Source of the DNA: Fasciolopsis buskii
Taxonomy: Eukaryota; Platyhelminthes; Trematoda; Plagiorchiida; Fasciolidae
Length of the DNA: 64,000 bases
Assembly (NCBI GenBank): GCA_008360955.1
Contig: LUCM01006166.1
Coordinates: 635,913 to 699,912, forward strand
Reading direction: 5' to 3'
In this document: positions 15,501 through 27,500 of the stretch, piece after piece
Layout of the letters: each line of letters begins with the position of its first letter
Numbering within the stretch: the stretch's first letter is position 1
Position numbers and translations under genes: made by a program
Notes under the pieces: generated by a model
What the model was told of the DNA's origin: nothing
The model's input: the letters and a program-made list of their open reading frames with translations, nothing else
Databases searched by the model: none

Positions 15501-18500
15501 CGGGATGATACAGGTTTAGTAGCCTGGTGGGTCGCGGACAGATGCTCCTAAAACAATAGGTAAGGCTCGATAAATCTAAACCACTGTCTGTGAGTCGAAA
15601 TATCGCCAATACGTGACTTCTCCATCTAGGATGATGCCAGTGACCACAAAGGCTTTCCAATCAACCGATTCATCTCCGTAATGTCGACTTCTAAGGATCA
15701 GTGATTTAAAACTGATAATTTAAGAGCTTGACTTTCGGGACTGCTTATCACAATATATTGACTGATCAGCACCAAGAGAGTTTAGAGATATAGATAAACA
15801 CGCAACATGTCGGACTAGAAGCTGTAAATCAAGATGTGCGTTAAGCCTTCATGATCTTACACATAGGCGCAATGGATAATACCGAACTGCAATTAGACGT
15901 CCCCAGATGGGATCAATACGAAATCACTCTGTGAAACCTACAGAGCTAAGGCGATTGACGGGGAGTGCTTTTGGTGGACATCTGTTTCCAGTTGTAAAAT
16001 GGTACAGACAAGATGAGAAGTCACGGAAAAGGCCGAAATTCCTTCTAGTGATGAAGCCTCTTGAATCGATCTGAATGCTGAAAATTGTTGTTCGTTGATG
16101 GACTCGAACGCATGCGCTGATGTAGCCCATGCATCTCCAACCGATGCGTTCTGGCAGCTGAGTTGCGAGAACAGAACGAGGTATTTGGATATTTCATTCA
16201 TGGACTACCAATTGCCCGCCCCAAGTACACTAGTGCACGTCATCAACCGAATTGACAATTTCATAATTTCGCAGCCAAAACAAGAGTTCACAGTAAACCT
16301 ACCAGCGTCTGTCGATAAGAGTCCACGTGGTCATGGTTGATCAAAATGTCTGGGCAAATTTGACCAATGCAGTGGAGGGCCAAATGTGAAAAGAAGTCAG
16401 CCTCTGCCGGGATTCCTGCCGGTTTCTATCAGTCATTATCACACGCCTGCCTAAAGTACTTAGACTTTGTCCTTCCGACAGCTGGTAACTACCAATTCGT
16501 CTGAAATTGCTTTCATTCGAAACATTAAACCGCATGAATGGAAGCACGTGATAAGCCTTATCATTAGGTGCGTTAAACACGAGGACAAATATGGAAACGA
16601 AATCACACAAGAAGACAAACACCCAATATCTTTCGTGTCTCTTTACCAGGACTATGAATTTTTGGAGCTGCAGTGTCCTTATCATATTCTCTGTCTGTCT
16701 GAACGGAATCCAACGGGTCCCCTAATCTGCTTATCTCTCCTGAGAGGTCTGTTGCTGCAATCTAAAGAACAGCCCGACTGAGACTTGGAAGATAGAAATG
16801 GCGTACTACCGTAGGGGGTTTTTTCTTTGACGTATGAGCTCCGTTTAGCAGACCATGCAGGTCTATTTGCCCATTCATCTGTTCATACTTAGCTGTCTTG
16901 ATTTGTTCGATCCAGATTGCTGTTTGTTTGCTTCCAAAGGCATTTAACCAATCATTAAGGTCATTGCTTCTGGTTAACATGCTTACAACCAGTCAGACTT
17001 CTATTCCCCAATCAGAATGAACAGGAAAGTTTCAATTTGTTCTGCCTTACAGGAAAATCGCCTCGGTGATATCTGTTTCTCCCTGCGTTACGTTCCAACT
17101 TCCGGACGATTAAATGTGAACATTCTTGAAGCGAAAAATCTGAAGAAAATGGACGTGGGAGGTCTATCGGGTAAGCAAATCGTTCGATAATCGTTTGCAT
17201 GTAAGCAGAACGTGGTTTGTGATTTATTTTAATGAAATCATACGAAAAACTGACCTTGTTGTGGATCCGTCGGGCTCAAAAATTGTTACCAATTCGATGA
17301 GAATGCCGAATCGAATTCAGCCTGAAATTCACACATCACATCTGATAGTCCACCTTAATGAAACATTGTAAATCGGAAAATTAGACAGGCCATTATCTGA
17401 ATGTCATCTCTCCTGATCAAAAATCCCAGTGAAAAGGGTGGCATTTTCGCCTTGTGTGCTATCGGAAAATCCATCTGCTTCTTTGGTTTACCTTTGGTCC
17501 CATTACCGTAGTTCGCCTTCGGATTACTGGTAGCGATTGATAAAGATCAGATGCGTCTGGCCATTAGGAGCCCCTTCTGAAAGCACGGCCAAAATCAGGC
17601 AGAGTTATCGTCTTCGTCACCAGTCGTCACCGGATAGGAAACCGTGAATCTCCAACTTGAGGGTGGGGGAGTAAACTCAGTAAAGTAAGTAAGCAGCCCT
17701 CCGCACCAAACCATTAACTTTACTGGTCCGGACTTCACCATAGGACGATTTAGAAACAATCAATAAAACGAATCAGTCGACAGGTGACCCGGACAATCAT
17801 TGATACAAATAATGCTCACCAAGGGTTGGACATCTTTTGGTTTATTTCATAAATACTGGAGATTACTTAAAATAGCTTCTGTTCCAGCTTAACGTAATGG
17901 CTTAAACCAGAACTGGTGGAAAAGCACGATAGCCGATTAGCAGTGGATGTGTCTTTAGAACAAGAAGCTCCAGTCGCCTATATTAAGAGATAAGATAGTC
18001 TTTTGAGCTTCGCGTCCACATGTTCATGATAGCGTTGCAACATAGAGCGTTAGTGAGAACAGCTGGCTGATCCAGAAAAACGTCGTAGATTGAAATATAA
18101 CGTGGTAACTTCCGTACGTCATATTTAGCTGAGATCGCTTCCCAGGTCACGTGTCACTACAATCACGGAGAAGGACGAAAACAGTGAGGAAGAAAAACAA
18201 AAAAGAGGACCAGTTCGAATAGCTTACCCCATCAATTATTCTTGGGGATCCACAATCAATATTGCCCAAACCGAAACAGTGATTTGATTTACGGCACTTT
18301 GATTAAGTCTTTGATCAGGCGACCCTTGAATCTCTTGCAACGCATTTGGTGTCGGTGACCGATTCTTCAGTTCGCACACCCTTGAATTGGTGCATGAATG
18401 TTCCGTACATCGTGCACGGTTGGCTTCAAATCAGATTTTAGCCACCTCCTCTAGATTGAGTAGTAAATTTCAGTTCATAAACTGGATCTGAGCACCGAAA

Positions 18501-21500
18501 TTTTTAATGTGTATTTTCAAAAAACCCAAATGATGATAGTGCTCCGTTCGCCGTTAGATAATGGATAATTGCCTAAAACCTGAAGTAGACCAATTTGGAT
18601 TTTTCCTCAGTAGTACGTTTCGCATACGGATGGATGAACAAAAATTCCCCGGAAGCACACGACAGGTTTCACGGTTATTGCTTCTTTCCAGGTATGCGTA
18701 AATGGTGTTCTCCTGTCCAACCATCCCTACACAAGTGCGCTCCTTTCTTAGTTTATCATTTGAATCGTTAGGAGCATGAGTGGATGATAAGTCCATTTAA
18801 GAATCACTTAGTGATTCGTGATAGGATTTTCGTCGTTTAGGCATGACTGATCTTCATCCATCCCTACGCGAAACGTACTTCTGACTTAGTGCCCTGTGTC
18901 CTCTTTCTGAAGGTTAGCCTTGCCTGACCGAAAAAATCCCTCCGACGAATCGCCGTGTGATCTTTACATGGACTTACCATCCATTCACAACCCTATCGAT
19001 TCAAATGAGATTCTAGTTAGAAACCAGATTGGACTTTCATTACTCGCCGAGCGGTTGCGATCCTTCTGAGTGATTAAAATAAATTGCAGTTTAAGTCATC
19101 GGCCTAGAGCAAAAGAAAGTGAAAAATAATCACGTGAAATTATTTCAGAAACGATTTAAATGAATATTTCCTTATACGTTTGTAATTCTCATTCCGGTGT
19201 CCGCAACACCTGTAACAATCAGTGGACAAACTTGTCCTCTTCCAAAGAAGCCATAGAACAGTTGAATATGTAGCTAGGTGTCACAACCATACACTTTCAT
19301 TTGTTATGAATTAACAATAGAAGGCATCCCTTGGATGAACCAGTGACCTTTGTGTCAAATCCAATTATTCCCTAGCCCAAGGAAAAAGGAAAAGACCCCT
19401 GCAATGATGTCGAAGAAACAAGCTTCCTATCAAACCGCATTATATAAGGGCACATCAGAGGAGTTGTAAACTTTAAACGAAAAGCTCGTGCCTTCTGGTT
19501 TGGTGATTTAGTTCTTACCCTTGTTTGGGGGCAGGTGGTCTTATCGGGTGCAAGCGAACAATGACATATTTTGGTGTCAGAGTACTATGAAAATGTTTGC
19601 CAGGCACCTACACGAGGTTATCCAATCTCTGTTCCAACCAGGACAGCGAAATCCGGTAATGTGGTCGAGATTTAATCGGCAGCATTGTACCTATCACCCT
19701 CTCGCCCGAGCGAGACCATTTGGAAACAACTCTAACGTTACATTTTCAAATTTCCTCTCCTCATAACGAGAAATCCGATATGTTGTGACAATCTTTTCAG
19801 AGAATCTCTTGTCACGATATCAGGCCTCACTTGGTGGAGTGCATAATGATGAATCGGATTTTTCCTGTTGCCGAAAACCGAGCACGAAAATCCGAGGCTG
19901 ATTCATCCACTGGTTCGTCCTTCTGGAACCACATTTGTTTTTTGTAAATATATCTTATAGCACATTCAATTAGAATGTAATCATTCCCATTAATTATAAC
20001 GAAAACTCATTTGACCTAGAAGTTAGAATTCAAATAAAAGACACCAGTTCCATGAGGTGTAAAGGTTCAATATATCTTGTTTGCTGTTTGCTCAGTGATT
20101 CCGATTTGTCTGAATGATTCTAGTCGAGATAAACACGACCGCGGAAAAAGAATGGCATGACCAACAACAAATGTCTCGTTTCCAACGTAAATTTTTGTCG
20201 CTGTGAGATATATATCGATTTTTGGCAAACCAGATGCACCTTTTCCCACGCAGAATATCGAATCCGCATTTTGACCCAGAAAGACATTTTCTGCTCTCAA
20301 ATCGGCTTGCGTGATGCCACAACACGACACCACAATGATAATCCTCCACTAGGATGAACACGATGAGAAGATGCTCAAATTAAATCGATTTACGAAAAGC
20401 AATGTTGTCTTAAAAATAGTTTGTTTGTTGGTTTGTTTTTTTTTGGGGGGGGGTGGGGGTGGGGCTTTACAGTTTTCTATCCAGTGGCAATTTTCGGCTA
20501 TCCCGTTCAGACCGGCCAGTGCGGAAATCATTCACAATATTCATTCATCGTCCTTTTTGTAGTTTCAGCCGCCTTTTCATCATTTTGGGAATTTAAACAA
20601 AGATTAAGGGTTATTCATGATCAAATGTATTAAGTAATGTTTCGTAAAGCAGGAAATGTGAAGAAGTGCATGCTCTACTTCGGCCAAAATTCCTTAATCG
20701 ATTCTATTTCGCAGCCGCTTTCTCAAATCTCATTCAAATCTAGTAAGAAAGACCAAGTCGAGCGGACAAAAGTTCGTCTATTGATCAAATCCAAATAGCT
20801 CATATTTGTCTTCGATGAGCAGCATTCATTTTTTGAATACTCTACCGACTAATTCGGTCCCTCGGCACTCGTCCACTTTTGCATGCTCCGCTAATCAGCG
20901 CAAACTCTCCACAGGTGTGTTGAACCCTGATCCGGGTAGAGCTGATGACGAGTTAATACCCATTATCTTTACAACCATTACAGATGTACAGTTGGTTTAT
21001 TGCCAGCACCAATAACTGCATTTTATTCCGAGGCTGCAAACTGGTCGATGAAATTATCCGATTTTGACATTCCTAATCAGGAAAGTTCCCAAGTTACTTA
21101 AATTCACGCGATATCCAAATGCCCGTTGTGAGGTGGGTGGGTGGTAGGAACAGGCAGATTAAAAATATCTGTCAAGGTAATTGTTTTGGTATGTCAGTAG
21201 TAGGAGGTAGAATGTTTTCATAAAATAATTCATTATGTGATATCATCGCTTAAATCCCCATTAAGAAACCGTGAAAACACCGTACAGCTGTTTCAGCCCC
21301 GTTAGGAATCATCGGCAGTGCATATCCCCCGTGCCCGAACTAGAACGCGAACCCGGGACAAACGATTCTCAGTCGAACGCCTTAGCCGTTACGCTACCGA
21401 GCAAACTCAACGGTTTGCTGAACTTCATGACATAGGTCAGTGATTTGAACGGCCACTGGCAGCTAAAGCAGAGCAGTTGACTCCTACCCATAGACTACTT

Positions 21501-24500
21501 CTTGCAGGTGGCCTAAGTACGAGGAAGGCTTTGGATATGACCTACAGAGCTTGGCTACTGGGTATGTGTTAGCAGTAGGAGATACAATGTTTCCATAAAA
21601 TAATTATTTTGATCGTGAACTGCCTCTTCTTCTTCCTTTCCTTTTTCTTGTCATCGTTTGCTTCTTTTATTGATGAAGCGACAATGCACATCACTTTTTG
21701 GTGAGGGGATTTTAGTCAGCGGACGGGTACCAAGTGAAGAAGTTGACCGGTCTGTGGGCGAATTCGAATCCGCCAACCTGTCGTCGCCTATTTTACGTCA
21801 AAATGAAAAAATGGAAGTAAAATTACATATGGATGACAAAGCTGTGCCGGCCACCAATTAATTATGTGACTTGGACATCTCGAGGGTGGCTGACCCATAG
21901 GAACATTTTGCCTTAGGTGGCCACATTAAACACGAGCAAGTTGGCAGATATCATCTGTTTATGTAGTGTGAGCGAGCGACGTAACGCCCATGGTCAGAAT
22001 GTTCAGATGCCCTCAAAGTGTTTCTCCAAATCGTCAACGCTACGCTGCAGTTTGAAAGAAAGAATATAATTCACGAAAATAGGAAGAAACTTTTAAATCC
22101 CGAATAAATGAATTAATAAACTTTCCAGTTATACACAAGGGAAAAGAGACAATCTATTTTCTCATAATTCATAGGGGACACAATGTTCGTGGTGTAAAAC
22201 GATGTCACCTCGAACTAGACAAAAGCACACTGGTCGGACAGAGTGAGTAGGAAGATTGAGTAAAAACAATGCACGTGGACTAAGAACCAAAAAGTAGTGC
22301 CGATAAGCTTTGTATTTTTGTGGTCGATATGCCGACACGAAAGCAGTGGTCTGGCAATGGGAAATGCTTGAAGTATGAAATAGATTTTCGGCCGGTACTT
22401 TAGCAAAGATCATTTTCTAGTTTCCGGTTTGTAGAACCGAATAGGTTGTCCAACAAATTGTCACGGGTGCATAACTTTTTATTTGCCCAATAATTGCATT
22501 GATTTTAACACTTGTCTCATTGTTTGTACATTAGCGTGAAACACTGAAGGAACGAGTCATTCTGCATTTGCATTGACCGGTTCTAACAGGATGTAAACCC
22601 AAAATGCTTTTTGATAAGACCAAAACGACGAGTGTTGCACCGAATTTTATTCTCTTTTTTTACTACTCTTCCTAACCCACCCGCCCGCCCATTCAATCAG
22701 TCTTGTGGCCTTGCATTTTTCTATGCATTAATGCGCATGCAGAAAACCATGACAGAAAACTGAGAGTACAAATCCAATTGTTCTCTATGAGATAGAAGAT
22801 ACTGAAGTTGGATCAAAAAACTAGCACAAATGACTCAGGCACAATGGTATCTTCCCCTCGAAATAGTTGATCTTTGACTGGCGCGAATGGATACGAATAC
22901 AAATAGCTAACCGCTGCACTAAGTGGGATTTTTCTAAAATTGCTGCACTGATATTATATGATGGTTTGGTTGTGATTATTTTTAGCTATTTTGAACGTAC
23001 GTGGCGTACCACAGTCCGGTCAGTTGGTAGGACTTTCGAAACATCCCCAATCATCAAATGGCCCCGGCGCTAATTAGCAGTGATATCAAAAAAGGAATAG
23101 TTACTGAATATCTTATGCTTAGCGATGAGCAGATGATTCGTCGTTTTCGTGATCAATCACATTTCATATCCTTGAAGTCAATTTTCCGTAAATTTGCGGC
23201 ATACATATATATGTCTGATTGGAATTTGTAGCATTGAGGTGTGTACGGGAGCTGTTCGTCGAAGAGTCCACAGAAAAACCATAACTGTGATTCGTTGATA
23301 ATTCTTTGTCAGCTAGGCTGATCCAACCTTAGAAACGAGAGCAGAATGCCCCAGTACCGAGTATACATACCTAAAGAATGACATCAATCGCGAAACCAAT
23401 CGTGTGCCCCTGGCAAATTTTTTCCGCACATACAGATACTACTTGTAATTTTCATGAATGCATATATATATGGCAGGGTACCTAGTGCTACTGTCTTCTT
23501 TAGCTCAGGTTCGAGAAAATAGCATTGTCTTCTTTGCCTAGCAAGGATTTTGGTATCATCCGCGATGATATGATCATTGCTTAAGTTTCATCGTCTCAAA
23601 GGGCGGCTGATGATCAACCGTTTGCGAACACCTGTATAAATGGACATATTTGTTCAACGGATATGACATCACCCGGCCAGAAAGTGCCACTTCTTCGTTC
23701 ACTGAAACGGTCTGTCAATTATTATGTACACTGCGAAAATCGATCATCCACCGGCCTCAAACTCCAGTTGTTCATTACCATCGAGACTCATGAGCAAACC
23801 GATCGACGTGATTTTGATTTCATCCGAAAGACCATAAAATTGAAATAATTGTTTCGTAATGAACATTCCAGTACATTCACGGTCTTATTCTTTCTTTCAT
23901 CTACAAAGACACGGTATTTGGTCGAATAATTTTAAGTCTATCATGAATTCCTTGTTTCTAGATTTTCATGAAATAATTCACCATGTGATACCATCGCTCA
24001 ACTGACCATAAATAAACCATGGAAGCACTGTACAGCTGTTTCATCCTTGTTAGGAATCATCACCGGTGCATATCCACCGCGCCCGAACTGGCACGCGAAC
24101 CCGGGACGAACGATTCTCAGTCGAACGCCTTAGCCATTACGCTACCGGGCAGGCTCTGAACGGTTTGCTGAACTTCACCACATGATGTTGCACCTATCCG
24201 TCACTGATTTGCACGGTTACTGTCCGTTAGCTTACAGCGATCGACCCCTAATGATAGATAAATTCTCTGCACGTAGCCTAAGTACGACGAAGGCTTGGGA
24301 TATGACCTAAAGAGCTTGATTACCTGGTACATTTTAGTAGTAGGAGATTGAATGTTTTCATGAAATAATTCACTATGTGATATCGGGCGTGGTGGATATG
24401 CACTGCTGATGATTCCTAACAAGGATGAAACAGCTGTGCAGTGCTTCCATGGTTATTTTATGGTGAGTTGGACGATGATATCACATGGTGAATTATTTCA

Positions 24501-27500
24501 TGAAAACATTCAATCTCCTACTACTAAAATATTTCCAAGTTGTTCCAAGAAATTTAATGACTAAATTCGTTTGAATGTTACGTGTAACGAATATGGTGGA
24601 CACGGCCGAAATGACGCGAGGTTCTTTTATCAATGAATCAATTCGACCAACACCATCGCGTCTCAAATTCCACAGTTTGAATGTCCATTAGTCTTTCCGC
24701 AATCGGGTCTGGATTTTGATTGACGACTTGCGCTGTTCGCATGAATAAAAGTTTGTTATCAGCAGCTGCGGCGATTTCTATGCGCCTGTTTTCGATTTCT
24801 TATTGACACGTAACTGAGCCCAAATTCTTTACATCGGATCACCTCCACGATTCTGTGGATTTTCCTTTTCTGAGTAGGCATCACCTAAGAATCTGAGGCA
24901 ATCAAGCAAATTATTGGACTTTGTATTGCAAAACCAAAATACTTTATTAATCTATCAAGTGGCACAACAAGAACGGGGGTTTTTGGTTTGATTCATGATT
25001 TTGCTTTTGGACCGATTAGCGCCTTACGATATCTTATCGTTTTTACGTCTTCCGCAATAACCGTTAACAGATCTGCCTGTTCTTAGCCGTGATCAAGTTG
25101 CACGTGAGCAAAGACACTCGCCTAGTTCGTGAACCCCAGTTCTGACTAATTTTTAGTAGCATACTTTGAATCCTTTGGCCACTTCTCGTTCACGTACTGT
25201 TTTTCTGTACACGTCTGCAGATCCTTATGTGAAACTGTCACTCATGGTGGGCGGGAAACGAATCAAAAAGAAGAAGACTACCATCAAGAAGTACACTTTG
25301 AATCCGTATTACAACGAGTCTTTTGCGTTTGACGTACCCTTCGACCAAATTCAGGTAATTATTGATCTTTCATTTCATTCTTTGAGGTTTATTTCGGTGA
25401 ACAAAAAGCGAGTCCACTTTAATTGATCCGAACGGACCTGAAAATCAAAACCAGATTTATATTCGTGTGTTACTTGTTTTGTTGAGCTTTCAACAACTGA
25501 AACGGTTACTTGATGTCGAGTTCTAACGGGGATCTCTATTTCATCGGGAAATATCATCGCCCGGGGCAAATTTTGATTCAATCAATTCCTAGGAATCAAC
25601 ACCGATTTGAAAATGACGAATAATTCATTAAATACTGCTATTCATTTTCTAGTAAAGATAACGGTAACTAATCCCCACATTACTGTAGTATAATTGAAAA
25701 ATTGCTAGCCTTTACCTGGCCCAATTGTGTTTTCGATAACCCGGAAAGTCAACTTTTCAGAGCCAAAATGAAAACCGAGTAACGGAAGCAAAATAAATCA
25801 AAAAAACAAAAATCAGGTGGTTGAGGAGATATTTCGAAGACAAGTGCATCACGAATAGGTGTATTTATTTTCTGAAAAGATCCTACTTAAGGATCTCTTG
25901 AACCAAAAATATGCTGCCTGACTGGACTTAGACCAACTACTACAATGAACCAGATTTCTGTACTACTTGCCGAACCATATACGGGTCACCAGTATCAGCC
26001 TCGAAAGATAACTTTCAATGAGAGAGTTCATTACACCCCATGTGTAACGCTCACCAAACAACCAATACCACTTCGAACGAAACGAGTTCTAAGAAGGCAA
26101 AGCTCGGGAACCCAGCTTCCGTTCCCTTGCCTGAGCATTACTGATACGCATGCACGGATGATATGACCTCGGCTGGTGATGAAACGTTTGTGATCTAAAC
26201 CCCAAGCTCATTGATGAGAACACCATGTAAAATAATAACAACAATCTGAGTAACCAACAAAACAAATATTCGAGCCCATTGAGAATCCAACCTTCTGTCT
26301 GCTGATAATGTGCAGACTTGGACACTTACAGTGTTCGCCTACGTTCAGTTGGTAATATCTATGGCTCTAACGCGTCCAGTTAGTGTTCTATCAGTGAGTG
26401 AACCTTCTAACTGTTTGTAATCAGTGGCCGTTCAATTGCCCGGTTTCCAAATTGGCATAATTATGAACATGTGGTGAAGTTGTACCAAGATTCAGTCATC
26501 GATCTACAGTTATCGTATTGTAAAGACAAGAACAAGTAGTAGTATCCCGCTGCTATTGATTATCCCTCTTGGCGGATGAATGCCGTTGGTTGGATTGAAT
26601 GAAAACGTTCCAAAGGCAGATAAATTGGCGGGCGGGTGTGAAAGTCATGATCTGCTTTGTCATTCATTGTTGAGTGCGGACATATGCGTCGTGAATGCAC
26701 TGCTGTCCGAGTTTTGCGGGCCGCCTGTGGTTAACGTTAACAAAGGAGTTTTATTGACACTTTTATGAAATACTTTGGGGAAACTTTTCGGCTGGTTGGC
26801 AGTTCTAAGTGCCAAAGTGTGAACTGGACTTTTGATCTTTAATGACACCACTGGTGCAGATGTCTTCAAAGGATACTTGGAATCTTTCGTGTGTACACTG
26901 ACACCTCATCATGATAAGATATGTATCCAATACAAACTAAATCTATCTACTGTTTTGAACTGTCTCTCTCCTAGAACGATATCTATCTTCAAGTTACTCC
27001 AGTGCAGGCTTCGAAAATGACAGTTCTTAATAGGCTACTCCTTTTTGTTGGTGAATTCGTTGATGAACACCTCGCAGACAAATCAGCACTGAGAAGTAAA
27101 AATTGGAAAGCAACACCAAAAAGCATTAGCCCTAAAAACTTCCGCCCCGCCCCCCGCCCCCGGTAGCTATTAATTCTAATTCGACTTTGACTGTTCTGAC
27201 ATAGAGATGAAACATATATGACCAGATTTCTGGTATTCTGTTCAAAGATATCGAATGGCCAAAAGTGCTCAATGGCCCCGTTCAAACGCCAGTTTCATAT
27301 CGACGAAGACAGAAGTGGCGGGTTTACAGAAAAGGGTTTCATACTTGTCAATATACTTTAGCATGAGGATGTGATCAGACCTATCCCGCCCAGGTTGTTT
27401 TTCAGTCCCGTGAGTTTTCAAGATAAAGCAGATCACTTCAGAAAATACAACTAGCCAATTGTTTTTCTTTCAGAAGTATTTCGTAATGCACCAACCTTTT

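Larger units (their letters stand above)
23962..24360 (-). repeat. Hammerhead-bearing SINE/satellite-like repeat, full-unit copy A3
   Basis: One complete unit plus the start of a second: TTTTCATGAAATAATTCAC at 23963 recurs at 24355, period 392 bp. On the minus strand it has Box A TAGCGTAATGG (24134-24144), Box B GGTTCGCGTGCC (24090-24101) and a hammerhead fold (24020-24076), in that order 5' to 3'. The tRNA-like part is the best preserved in the window. The second unit breaks off after about 30 bases into an inverted copy (A4). Confidence 0.85.

Noticed and set aside
15367..16781. Several 70-114 codon frames on both strands
   Set aside because: Overlapping frames on opposite strands, no recognised family, no consistent splice sites; treated as intron or old repeat.
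24090..24150. Possible functional tRNA gene in hammerhead repeat A3
   Set aside because: Same boxes recur at degenerate copies; no complete cloverleaf can be drawn and the segment is part of a repeated unit.
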